DNA of 64,000 nucleotides from Clostridiales bacterium (GCA_022009995.1 CP091734.1:744001-808000), one strand, 5' to 3'. Positions 37,090 through 45,515 are shown, counted from the stretch's first letter. Notes: generated by a model from the letters alone, not told the origin. Numbers and translations are program-made.

Positions 37090-39225
37090 TTAATAATTTA
37101 CTATTAAAACTTCTTCTGTTTTAGAATTTTTGTCTTTTGTTTGATAATTTGAATTAGAATAGTCATAATCAAGATAAATAACGTGGTATTTTCCGATATT
37201 ACGATTAATCCAATCCATAAGTATAGTATTCTCTTTGCCTTTGGATCGTAGAACATTAGATAAAGCAAATCGTATTTTTCGATCGTTAAGCTTGTCTAAA
37301 TACGATAGCAATTCTTTTTCTAAATCCTCGTTCCAACCGTCTTGCTCATTGTAAGTTGCACAAGTAATCAGGTAAGGGGGATCTGCATAAACAAAAGTTT
37401 TTTCATTCCAATCATCGGTATTTAATTCGCGGAAATCCATACTTTCAAATTTATAGTCTCCGCTTTTTAACCTATCAATAAATACAGATAGTTTCTCTCG
37501 CATTTTTTTATTGAAATCTCTTTTGCCTACGGGAAGATTAAATTCACCTTTTCTATTAAATCTGATCTGATTGTTAAACGCATAAACAATCAAAACGTAC
37601 AACATAACGTAGTAGTTATATTCAAGATTTTTTATATGGTTGAAATCATTTCGTAGTTTCAAAAATTTCTCGGAATTATAGGACGATAATCCGTCGGCAC
37701 TATTACAACCATAGTGTTCATATCCATATTTGTCGGTATCAGACAATCCATAATCTTCGATAATTTTATCAATCATCTCAAAAGTGGATTCTTTATCAAG
37801 ATTTTTAAATGTCCCGAACATAAAACGCAACAGACTATTACTGTCGTTGAATAAAACTTTATTGCACGGAACATTTATACCAACATTACCGCCGCCGCAG
37901 AATAAATCTATAAAATAGTCAAGGTCATCGGGAAAATGCGGTAGAAGTTGAGGTAAAAGTTTATACTTGCCTCCGGTATAATTTAAAGGGGATTGTATAA
38001 TCTCTTTTTTCTTATAATCATAGCATTCACACAAGAAAAGCCTTTCTTCATTATTCTCAATAGAAGATTTTCCCGCACTAAATGCCTTATAACTTTCTGA
38101 AAACACCTTAACCTTTCCTTTTCTAGAAAGAATTCGCATAATGTCGGCATCGCTTATTTTAGCATTAGAGCGGTCATTTCCTTTCTCCGCCATATTGTTA
38201 TAAGACAATATAATGTATTTTGCCCTGATATTTGCGATTAAGTCTTCAAAAGATTTTGTGGCATTAGATGTGCAATAATTACTTTTCAAACGGCTTCTAT
38301 CCATCTTTAAGGCAACGCCCTTAACTTCGGGTTTTTCCCATCTTGCTACATTTTCAAGTAAATGATATGCATCACAATATTGTCTTGAATTGTATGGAGG
38401 GTCTATATATACCAAGTCTGCTTCTATTCTCTTAACAAGATTATTTGCATCTTCGTTGTAACATTGATTATTTTCGTTATTTTCATTACTTGCAAGCGGT
38501 AAAGAAAGTTCGAGATGTCTATCGAACGATGCACTTTTTATATACGCATCATAATGCCCGCAGGTGTTTGCTATTTTATCCATCGCATACAAAAGAGAAG
38601 TAATAAGCAAAGCTCTTTCTCTTCCGTTAATTTTTCCGCAGGCGTAATTATCTTCTATATCTTCCCTGATAAACCCTATCTTCCTGCAATCTTCAAGAGA
38701 GAAGAATGTATCCGCAAAATGTAGTGACATATAATTGTCTTGTTTGGGGACAATGGCATTATAATAACAAATCAATTCCTTTATCTTTGACTCGTCATAT
38801 TTTTCAGAACCGAACCAAGCAATATGACAGATATAATTAAAATACAGTATATCGTTGGTTATTAATTTTTTGTCCGCAAAAGCAGATGCCACCGAACCTG
38901 TTCCGGCAAAAATATCAGCAACCGTATTAACGCCGACGCATTCACGCGCAACAGTAGAAGTAATAAAATCAAGTAGTTTATATTTATTTCCGAGGTATCT
39001 TCTATTATTGATTTTTGTTGTTTTAACTTCGGGCATTTCTTTTTCGGTTTCCTGTGGTTCAGATAAAACAATTTTTAATTGCTCAACGACTTCGCTATTC
39101 CAAGCATATCTTCCCGTATCAGTCGTTGGAATAGAGATAAGGTTGTTTTTCAGCAGATAGTAAAAAGTGGAACGTTTAATATTCAACTCCTTTAAAATAT
39201 CGGCAGATGTAATTGATTGAGCCAT
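37090..39225 (-). CDS. fused double N6-adenine DNA methyltransferase (D12 class) with N-terminal HTH
   Basis: The intact 711-residue protein has a short N-terminal MerR/excisionase-like HTH (SADILKELNIKRSTFYYLLKNN). The first D12-class methyltransferase follows (RYLGNKYKLLDFI, DIFAGTGSVASAFAD, DPPYNSRQY), then a second (LNYTGGKYKLLPQL, DLFCGGGNVGINV, ADPPYLITCATYNEQ). Two fused adenine methyltransferases, as in M.FokI, protect the two strands of an asymmetric site, which fits the type IIS nuclease encoded next. AGGAG precedes the ATG. The HTH may target the gene's own promoter or contact the site. It is the first gene of the five-gene operon. Confidence 0.9.
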   Translation of the reverse strand: MAQSITSADILKELNIKRSTFYYLLKNNLISIPTTDTGRYAWNSEVVEQLKIVLSEPQETEKEMPEVKTTKINNRRYLGNKYKLLDFITSTVARECVGVNTVADIFAGTGSVASAFADKKLITNDILYFNYICHIAWFGSEKYDESKIKELICYYNAIVPKQDNYMSLHFADTFFSLEDCRKIGFIREDIEDNYACGKINGRERALLITSLLYAMDKIANTCGHYDAYIKSASFDRHLELSLPLASNENNENNQCYNEDANNLVKRIEADLVYIDPPYNSRQYCDAYHLLENVARWEKPEVKGVALKMDRSRLKSNYCTSNATKSFEDLIANIRAKYIILSYNNMAEKGNDRSNAKISDADIMRILSRKGKVKVFSESYKAFSAGKSSIENNEERLFLCECYDYKKKEIIQSPLNYTGGKYKLLPQLLPHFPDDLDYFIDLFCGGGNVGINVPCNKVLFNDSNSLLRFMFGTFKNLDKESTFEMIDKIIEDYGLSDTDKYGYEHYGCNSADGLSSYNSEKFLKLRNDFNHIKNLEYNYYVMLYVLIVYAFNNQIRFNRKGEFNLPVGKRDFNKKMREKLSVFIDRLKSGDYKFESMDFRELNTDDWNEKTFVYADPPYLITCATYNEQDGWNEDLEKELLSYLDKLNDRKIRFALSNVLRSKGKENTILMDWINRNIGKYHVIYLDYDYSNSNYQTKDKNSKTEEVLIVNY

Positions 39226-39389
39226 ATCTGTTACTCCTATGCAACTGATTTTATGTGTTTCTTAGACATTATAGCATATTTTTCAAGAAATATCAAGTTG
39301 TAATGCGCATGAAACAACAGATTTTTGGATGCACTTTACATATAGCATCAATTCTGTTACGATTTCTATAAAATAATAAGTAAAAACAC

Positions 39390-39418
39390 TTGACGAACAA
39401 ATGTTCGTATGCTATAAT
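39390..39418 (+). promoter_or_regulatory. promoter with embedded LexA (SOS) box
   Basis: TTGACG (39390-39395) and TATAAT (39413-39418) are separated by 17 nt. The palindrome CGAACAAATGTTCG (39394-39407) fits the Gram-positive LexA/DinR consensus CGAAC-N4-GTTCG exactly and covers the spacer. LexA bound there would block the polymerase, so the mobility genes should be induced by DNA damage. Confidence 0.8.
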
Positions 39419-39710
39419 AAAATCGACTTGATGTAAGGTCAAGGTATTGCGCCGTAAGAAAAGGCGTTGTCGGGCGTGAAGATTTTGCCCAAACATTCGT
39501 TCTCTATGCTGTGGGAACGAATACGGATAAGCGTTTCGCTCACGTTTATCCGAGAGAAGAATTACCGTCGTTTACCATAGAGTTGCTATATTTTGGTGTA
39601 GCGATTCCGCGACGGGCGCTGAAATCGTTAAAAAGAGAGATTTCGGCGTGGGTTTTGTTGTGGTACGATTTTTCAAATAAAATCGGCTAAAATTAAATAA
39701 TCGGGATTAA

Positions 39711-39763
39711 AATCCGTGCGAAGAACGAGCCTATAAAGGCAACCGAAATCGCACGGATTTTTT
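39711..39763 (+). terminator. terminator-like hairpin in the mobility leader
   Basis: AATCCGTGCG (39711-39720) pairs perfectly with CGCACGGATT (39750-39759) and six T residues follow. An inner GCC/GGC stem lies in the loop. It sits between the LexA-controlled promoter and the relaxase gene, so it is a candidate attenuator. Confidence 0.7.
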
Positions 39764-39884
39764 TGTCTACGGATACAAATCGGAGGTGCATTATGTAACG
39801 AAAATAAAAACTTAATACTTATGTTTTAAGTCGGTGATAGAAAAAATATCAGCGGCTTTTTTGTCATCTTTTGGAGGAGAAACA

Positions 39885-39917
39885 ATGACAAATTACAATC
39901 AATATCGCCCGCCATAA
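39885..39917 (+). CDS. 10-residue leader peptide ending Arg-Pro-Pro-stop
   Basis: The tiny ORF MTNYNQYRPP follows a strong GGAGGAG site and ends with two prolines directly before the stop codon. Pro-Pro-stop is a classical ribosome-stalling context. It lies upstream of the oriT hairpin and relaxase gene, as in translation-controlled attenuators of conjugative elements. The coding status is inferred from the SD and the context. Confidence 0.45.
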   Translation: MTNYNQYRPP

Positions 39918-39963
39918 CGGGAAAAAACTTTGGAAGCAAATGCGAAGCGAAACAGAAGGCTTA

Positions 39964-40068
39964 TGAGCAAAGTGTAGCCCACTATACTTTGCTTCGCAAA
40001 GAGTGGGCTCTGCGAGGCTGTGAATCCACTAATAAAACAGCCGGCAGAGATTCTACACACTTTGCTCA
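39964..40068 (-). promoter_or_regulatory. oriT with MobV-type nic site
   Basis: An outer inverted repeat (TGAGCAAAGTGTAG 39964-39977 with CTACACACTTTGCTCA 40053-40068) contains a strong inner hairpin: AGCCCACT/AGTGGGCT and CTTTGC/GCAAAG, 39976-40009. On the minus strand the sequence AAAGTATAGTGGG/CTACACTTTGC closely resembles the pMV158 MobM oriT, which is nicked in TAGTGTG/TTA. The nick would fall opposite the 39977/39978 junction. The site lies directly before the MobV relaxase gene, as expected. Confidence 0.7.
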
Positions 40069-40105
40069 ATGATTACAAAAAACAAATTTCAGGAGGAAAA
40101 TCATC

Positions 40106-41143
40106 ATTTCATATTTAGTGTGCCATATGGAGAAATACCATAAACAAGACGTCGCCCCTATCGAAAAGGAAAACGAACGGGACGAGAATTACGAAGCGGC
40201 AAATCCGCAAATAGATAGCGGACAAACGAAAAATAATTATCGGTTCACACAATATTTCGGAAAAACTTATACAGAGTTTATAAACGGCAGAATAAAAGAG
40301 TTAGGATTATCCCCGCGTAAAGACGCAGTTGTTATGAACTCGTTCGTGTTAGGTTCGGATAAAACTTTTTTCGACGGTTTAGCCAAGGTCGAACAGTATA
40401 ACTTTTTCTCGGACTGCTACAAATTCTTTGCAGAGCGTTACGGCGAAGAAAATATAATCGCGGCGGTAGTACATAACGACGAAACAACGCCGCATATGCA
40501 CTTAAACCTAATGCCCGTAACGAAAGACGGACGGCTTTGCAGTAAACAACTTTTCGATAAACCGCGACTGCAAAAACTACAAACGGATTTTTACGAAACA
40601 GTCGGAAAACGTTGGGGCTTACAGCGCGGAAAAGAAGGTGGTCAGAAAAAACACCTTTCCACTGCCGAATTTAAGGCAAAAAAGATAATCGAACAAGCGG
40701 AAACCATACGGGAAGAAAATCAAGTTTATGCGGACGCTTTAACCGAGGCAAAAAGCGGGAATATCCCACGGAAACGCGGAAAGTTACAGGAACAAGTAAT
40801 CGCTTTAACGGCAGACAACGCCGACCTTTCAAAGCGGCTTACGAAATCTATGGACGAAGCATTGTTATATGCCAAAAAATCAGAAGCGTTGCAAAAGGAA
40901 AAGGATAATAATTTCCATTATACAAACGTCGGCAAAGAACTTGCAAGGACAAATCCGACGGAATATCGGCGTATAGCCTACGGAAAGCCGAAAACAATCG
41001 GCAGCTTTTTCGATTCCGTTCTTTCTCTATTCACGCCCGACGTCGTTCGGCAAGTTCCCCGCTTACAACAAATAGAAGCGGAAATCGAAGAAGAACGCAA
41101 AAAGCAAGAAAAACTAAATAATAACGACAATTATAAGAAATAA
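40106..41143 (+). CDS. MobV-family (Pre/Mob) relaxase
   Basis: This protein of about 345 residues nicks oriT and pilots the DNA strand during mobilization. The N-terminus reads SYLVCHMEKYHKQD, equivalent to the MobV start, and the metal-binding motif HNDETTPHMHLNLMP is intact. A coiled-coil region follows (about 185-270). In-frame GTG 40118 is 21 nt from the AGGAGG site and would cut off conserved residues. The family start falls on an ATT codon at 40106, 9 nt after the SD. ATT is a rare start codon, so this is either genuine or a sequence error. Confidence 0.88.
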   Translation: MSYLVCHMEKYHKQDVAPIEKENERDENYEAANPQIDSGQTKNNYRFTQYFGKTYTEFINGRIKELGLSPRKDAVVMNSFVLGSDKTFFDGLAKVEQYNFFSDCYKFFAERYGEENIIAAVVHNDETTPHMHLNLMPVTKDGRLCSKQLFDKPRLQKLQTDFYETVGKRWGLQRGKEGGQKKHLSTAEFKAKKIIEQAETIREENQVYADALTEAKSGNIPRKRGKLQEQVIALTADNADLSKRLTKSMDEALLYAKKSEALQKEKDNNFHYTNVGKELARTNPTEYRRIAYGKPKTIGSFFDSVLSLFTPDVVRQVPRLQQIEAEIEEERKKQEKLNNNDNYKK

Positions 41144-41175
41144 AGGGATATTTTCTGCCCGTTCACAAAAAGAGC

Positions 41176-41204
41176 TTGACTCCTGAGAGTAAAATCGTTA
41201 TAAT
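41176..41204 (+). promoter_or_regulatory. promoter inside the mobility module
   Basis: TTGACT (41176-41181) and TATAAT (41199-41204) are separated by 17 nt, ahead of the small basic protein and recombinase genes. This would let the recombinase be expressed independently of the LexA promoter. Confidence 0.7.
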
Positions 41205-41244
41205 ATGTATCAATACGATTTTATGTTTTCGGAGGTTTAACTTA

Positions 41245-41469
41245 ATGGAACGGAAAGAAGATACTCCCGTGCGTAAAACGCGCAGGAAGTATGAAGAAAA
41301 AAATAAGGAAAAGAGAAAGCAAGCGAGCGGCAATTTCGGAACGATGATACCGAGAGCCTTATATGATGAGATAAACGCTTTTCTCGAAGAAAACGGAATT
41401 ACGAAAGTCCGTTTGATAAAAGAAGGCTACGAAGCCTTGAAAAATATGAAAAAAAACGGCAAATTGTAA
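41245..41469 (+). CDS. small basic accessory protein of the mobile element
   Basis: The protein of 74 residues has a very basic N-terminal half (RKTRRKYEEKNKEKRKQ) and a C-terminal part (GTMIPRALYDEINAFLEENGITKVRLIKEGYEAL) that could form a ribbon-helix-helix-like DNA-binding dimer. Small proteins of this kind commonly assist relaxases or recombinases. GGAGG precedes ATG 41245; the longer upstream frame has no ribosome site. Family not identified. Confidence 0.6.
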   Translation: MERKEDTPVRKTRRKYEEKNKEKRKQASGNFGTMIPRALYDEINAFLEENGITKVRLIKEGYEALKNMKKNGKL

Positions 41470-41519
41470 GCCGACTCTTCCTGCCGTTTTGCGTAAATAA
41501 ATCATTGATAAGGAGATTA

Positions 41520-41812
41520 TATTTACGAAAAACACGGCTAAAAACATAAATCAAAACAGTAAACCCGCGGCAAGTATATTCACCATCTATAAAAAAGAAC
41601 CTAACGGTGAATATACTCGAACCCGCGAAAGAGTTCTCGGTAATACGGTTTATACCGTTATTGCCCACGAAAAACAGAACGTCGGCGTTACGGCGTTCGA
41701 TATTACGAAAACGCTGATAGAACAGAATATAGACGAGGCGTTAAAACCTGCCGTTCGTATCACGGATCGGTTATCGTTTGAAAGTTGCAATTCGGGAGGT
41801 AATAAACAATGA
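41520..41812 (+). CDS. TnpW-like small transposon protein without a standard start codon
   Basis: An open frame of about 96 codons ends in an ATGA overlap with the recombinase gene. It contains RERVLGNTVYTVIAHEKQNVG followed by an acidic helix (LIEQNIDEALKP), similar in pattern to TnpW-type proteins that precede TnpX-family recombinases. AAGGAG (41511-41516) lies at the front but no in-frame ATG, GTG or TTG exists. The expected start position reads ATATTTACG, so an ATT start plus a one-base indel, or an ATG lost by mutation or error, is likely. Confidence 0.5.
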
Positions 41813-43480
41813 ATTTGCAACCGACAATTAAAAATAGAAAGACAAAAAGCACAGAAGAACAATGGACAGCCTGCTATTGCAGACTTTCCTGCGACGACGA
41901 TTTAGACGGCGACAGCAACAGTATCCGCAATCAGAAAATGTTACTGCAAAAGTATGCGGACGAAAATCATTTGCGGAACGTAAGATTTTACGTTGACGAC
42001 GGATTTTCGGGAAGTAACTTTGAAAGACCTGATTTCAAACGAATGATGTCCGACGTTGAAGACGGTAAAATTTCTACTGTAATCGTAAAAGATATGTCCC
42101 GTTTCGGAAGAGATCATATTCTTGTGGGATATTACACGAAATATTATCTTGCCGAAGCCGACATAAGATTTATTGCCATTTACGACCAAGTGGACAGCGA
42201 GAAATCCCGACGACGATATTACCCCGTTCAAGAACATTCTGAACGAGATGTACGCAAAGGATTGCAGTAAGAAAATCAAAGCGGTTTTCAAAGCCAAAGG
42301 CAATGCAGGAAAACATCTTGCGGGCGTTCCACCGCTCGGATATAAGAAAGATCCCGAAAACAAGGAAAAATGGATTATAGACGAAAAGGGTGCTGAAATC
42401 GTAAGAGAAATTTTCAAGTTGTGCGTTCAGGGCTTTGGTCCGACGCAGATTGCGAGAATACTTACCGAAAGAGGCGTAGATACACCCGTTATTTACTGCC
42501 GTAAAAACGGATTGCCGACGGCATTAAAAGTCAGAGAAGATTCGGAAATTTGGGATCAAAGGAGCGTCGCGGGTATTCTTGAAAATTTGGAATACACGGG
42601 ATGTACGGTCAATTTCAAGTCGTATAAAAAGTCGTACAAGTCGAAAAAACGCATTAACTTGCCGAAAGAAGACTGGGCAATCTTTGAAAACACGCAGGAA
42701 GCGATTATCGACAAGCAGACTTTTGAAACCGTTCAGAAAATTCGTCAGGCAAAACGCAGACCGACCGATATGGGCGAAATGAGTCCTCTTTCGGGGCTGA
42801 TTTACTGTGCCGATTGCGGACAGAAAATGTATCTTTGCCGATGCACGACGATGAAGCAAAAAGAATACTTCAACTGTTCGACTTACCGTAAAAAGAAGAG
42901 AAAATATTGCACTTCTCACCAGATAACGGTCGAAGCGTTGGCTGTTCTGATTCAGGACGATTTGCGGAGAACAATCTATTTCGCGCAACAGCAAAGAGAA
43001 ATGTTTTTGCAGACGTTACGGAAAAACGCCGCAACGAGAACGGAAAAAGAACTGAAAGAGTATTCAAAGGAAATTAAAACTTCGGAAGAACGAATCGAAA
43101 GGCTGGATAAAATCATCGAAAGCCTATACGAGGACAAAGTCGAAGGTAAAATTTCCGAAGAGCGATACTTAAAAATGAGCGACACATACGAAACCGAGCA
43201 AGCCGATTTGAAAGGACGGGTTAAAACGTTAAAGTCGGAAATCTCGAAAGCGAAAGAAGACGACGATAAAATTCTCGATTTTATGATGCTTATTTACAAG
43301 TATAACAGTTTTGAAGAACTCACGCCCGAAATACTTCGCGCGTTCATCGAAAAGGTCGTTGTTCACGAAAAGACGAAAGTCGACGGACATTACAGACAAA
43401 CGGTAGAAATCTTTTACAATTTCGTCGGAGCAATCGACCGACCGATATGGGGCGACGAACTCACCGACGAAGACGATTGA
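41809..43480 (+). CDS. large serine recombinase, TnpX-like (one frameshift)
   Basis: This site-specific recombinase of about 557 residues catalyses excision and integration. The resolvase domain has ACYCRLSCDDD (catalytic Ser), SNSIRNQK and DMSRFGRDH. The recombinase domain follows (GVPPLGYKKD, GPTQIARILTERGVDTP), then the zinc ribbon (YCADCGQKMYLCRC), a long coiled coil and a C-terminal DUF4368-like region. The frame breaks near 42202 (GAGAAATCC for GAGAATCC). Corrected, it reads DSENPDDDITPF, as in homologues. It overlaps the preceding small gene by 4 nt. This is the integrase of the 11.1-kb element. Confidence 0.92.
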
Positions 43481-43500
43481 AACCAACAAACAACAAGAGA

Positions 43501-43525
43501 AAAGGCGTGGCATTACGCCACGCCT
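43501..43525 (+). terminator. hairpin after the recombinase
   Basis: A perfect stem AGGCGTGG/CCACGCCT (43503-43525) without a T-run follows the recombinase stop. It may stabilise the transcript or end it weakly. Confidence 0.4.
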
Positions 43526-43552
43526 GACTCTGAACCTTGCGCCTTTATCTGA

Positions 43553-43586
43553 AATTCCCTATCGGAACTGCGGTAATGCGCGAGGG
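43553..43586 (-). repeat. right terminal inverted repeat of the 11.1-kb element
   Basis: AATTCCCTATCGGAACTGCG (43553-43572) is the inverted partner of the left repeat (17 of 20 positions), and GCGAGGG (43580-43586) pairs with the left CCCTCGC. The host-like gene order resumes to the right with an XRE regulator. Confidence 0.5.
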
Positions 43587-43706
43587 TTTTTTTATATAGA
43601 AAAAGTGCAGAAATCTAAACAACAAGAAACGACAAAATGCAACAAATTTCGATAATTATAATTAGACAAAGATACGGATAAACTAATTATTGTTAGTATT
43701 TCAAGT

Positions 43707-43937
43707 ATGGTGGAAGAAGATTATAAATCGGACGTGTTTGCCGAAAGACTTAAAGAACTCAGGCTTGAAAAGGGCATAGGGCAAAACAAACTCGCAAGGG
43801 AGCTCGGCTTGTCCAACGCCAGCATAAGTTACTGGGAAAACGAAAAGCAAGAACCGACTGCGTCGGCTCTGTATAAACTTGCCTCATACTTCGGGGTGTC
43901 CTCGGATTATCTGCTGGGACTTCAAGAATACAAATAA
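43707..43937 (+). CDS. small XRE-family HTH regulator
   Basis: This 76-residue Cro/CI-type protein is essentially one HTH domain: FAERLKELRLEKGIGQNKLARELGLSNASISYWENEKQEPTASALYKLA, ending in SSDYLLGLQEY. It is a DNA-binding regulator without an effector domain. It lies outside the right repeat, so it may be host-encoded or mark another boundary of the element. A terminator follows. Confidence 0.85.
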   Translation: MVEEDYKSDVFAERLKELRLEKGIGQNKLARELGLSNASISYWENEKQEPTASALYKLASYFGVSSDYLLGLQEYK

Positions 43938-43952
43938 AAAACGAAAAAAAAG

Positions 43953-43974
43953 CGTCGGGACAATCGTCCCGACG
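43953..43974. terminator. intrinsic terminator between convergent genes
   Basis: CGTCGGGAC/GTCCCGACG is a perfect stem followed by TTTGTT on one side and preceded by a long A-run on the other, so it can work in both directions. Confidence 0.8.
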
Positions 43975-43990
43975 TTTGTTATGTATTGGT

Positions 43991-45385
43991 TTATTCTCCC
44001 TCTATTTCGGCAGATTCTTCGGCTTGTGCCGTTTTCGCCGCCGCGTTTTCTCGTTTTTCGGAAAGCGTCAGGCGCAGTCTGTCGCTGTCCTTCCTTACAA
44101 AATACAAAGGCAGGAACGCAAGTACCGCAACGATCGACGCCGCAAGGAAGATTTTGAACGGCGGCGTGAAGCCTGCCGCCGACGTATCGACGTCCGAAAG
44201 CCCGATAATAAGCGTGATCAACGGGCCGATAATCATCGGAAGAAGTACGTTGAAGCACATTCTCACGCCCTGGAATCTGCCTTCCGTGCCTGTGGGGATG
44301 TAGTCCTGGAAAGACGCCATAAGTGCCGCGCTCAGGCTCAGGATCGAGCCCAGCATAAAGATGCCCGCAACGTACAGCACGGGAAGCCACGCGGCTTTCG
44401 GCATAAACTCCATCAGATACACGATAAGCGTGCAGGCGACGATGACCGTAAGCAAGGGCAGATAAAAATGTTTTCTGCCGAGTTTGTCAAACAATACGCC
44501 CATAACCCCCGTGAATACCGCCGCGCCGATAATAACGACCGCAAGGGGCACGACGAAGTTGTCGCCGAGTTCCAGCGTGTTTTGGACGAAGTTGATGAGA
44601 TATGAGAAAAACGTTTGTTGAGAGATGCCCAGTATGCACGAGGTAGCCAGACAGACGTACAACATACGGTTGTCTTTGATGACCTGTTTGCGGAAGCCGT
44701 AAAAGGTTTCTTTCAGGAAATCCGGGTTTTGGTTTTTGACGATATGCGTGCTGTCCTTCATCATAAAAATCGCAAGGATTCCCGCCACGATAGGGATAAT
44801 TCCCAAAACTATGAAAAACAGCCAGTTGCTCTCATTCGTGGATTTATACAGCGATCCGAGCCCGATAAACACGATTACCGTCGCAAACACGGGCAATACC
44901 GACAAAACCGTATTGACTTTTCCGCGGTTTGTATCGTCGGTAACGTCGGTAGTCCAGGTGTTGAACGCGGCATCGTATGCCGTCGAACCCGCAAACGTCA
45001 TAATGCAGTCGAACAGGACAAGCAAAAAGCCTAAGAGCCCCAGAGTATGCGAGTCGGCGCGCATAGGGATTGCCGCAAACAACATTATGGTAAGCCCCCA
45101 GGCGATGTATCCGTACGACACGAAAACCTTGCGCTTTCCGAGTTTGTCGCAAAGCCCGCCCGCAAATATCGTCGTTACCGTTGCGGTGATTGCCGAAAAG
45201 ATGACCATAAGCGTCGTTACGACGTATGCCATATCTCTGTTGCCGGAGTTTGTGTAAATGTCCTGCGCGAAAGTTGCGAAATACATGTTCTCGACAACCC
45301 ACGCAATCTGACCTACAAGCCCGAAAACGATTGCCGAAAACCAGATTTTCCACCCGAGACGAGTGGATTTTGCGTTTTCTTTCAT
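43991..45385 (-). CDS. major facilitator superfamily transporter
   Basis: This intact 464-residue protein has twelve predicted membrane helices and the MFS loop signature GGLCDKLGKRKVF between helices 2 and 3, repeated as FDKLGRKHFYL in the second half. A charged C-terminal tail (LSEKRENAAAKTAQAEESAEIEGE) is cytoplasmic. The substrate is not evident; the distribution of motifs resembles sugar or drug antiporters. AAGGAG precedes the ATG. It is convergent with the XRE gene. Confidence 0.9.
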   Translation of the reverse strand: MKENAKSTRLGWKIWFSAIVFGLVGQIAWVVENMYFATFAQDIYTNSGNRDMAYVVTTLMVIFSAITATVTTIFAGGLCDKLGKRKVFVSYGYIAWGLTIMLFAAIPMRADSHTLGLLGFLLVLFDCIMTFAGSTAYDAAFNTWTTDVTDDTNRGKVNTVLSVLPVFATVIVFIGLGSLYKSTNESNWLFFIVLGIIPIVAGILAIFMMKDSTHIVKNQNPDFLKETFYGFRKQVIKDNRMLYVCLATSCILGISQQTFFSYLINFVQNTLELGDNFVVPLAVVIIGAAVFTGVMGVLFDKLGRKHFYLPLLTVIVACTLIVYLMEFMPKAAWLPVLYVAGIFMLGSILSLSAALMASFQDYIPTGTEGRFQGVRMCFNVLLPMIIGPLITLIIGLSDVDTSAAGFTPPFKIFLAASIVAVLAFLPLYFVRKDSDRLRLTLSEKRENAAAKTAQAEESAEIEGE

Positions 45386-45482
45386 AATTTCTCCTTAATC
45401 ATAAAGCTATATATATTATGATAACACCAAATACAGTGAGTGTGCAAGAAAAAAATAATTAAACCGCAAAACGCTGCTCCGT

Positions 45483-45508
45483 AAAAAAAAGACTGCTTTC
45501 GCAGTCTT
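45483..45508 (-). terminator. terminator downstream of tRNA-Gln
   Basis: GACTGC/GCAGTC hairpin with a run of eight A residues on the plus strand, that is U residues after the stem in the direction of the tRNA transcript. Confidence 0.75.
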
Positions 45509-45515
45509 CTTTTCT

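Larger units (their letters stand above)
39226..40105. other. non-coding leader region of the mobility module
   Basis: This 880-bp stretch separates the divergent defence and mobility modules. It contains a LexA-box promoter (39390-39418) and several possible stems: ATTCGTTC/GAACGAAT near 39496-39523 and CGGATAA/TTATCCG near 39525-39553. It also holds a terminator-like hairpin (39711-39763), an SD followed by ATG-TAA (39793-39798), a 10-codon leader ORF (39885-39917) and an oriT-like inverted repeat (39964-40068). No larger gene is visible. Confidence 0.6.
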
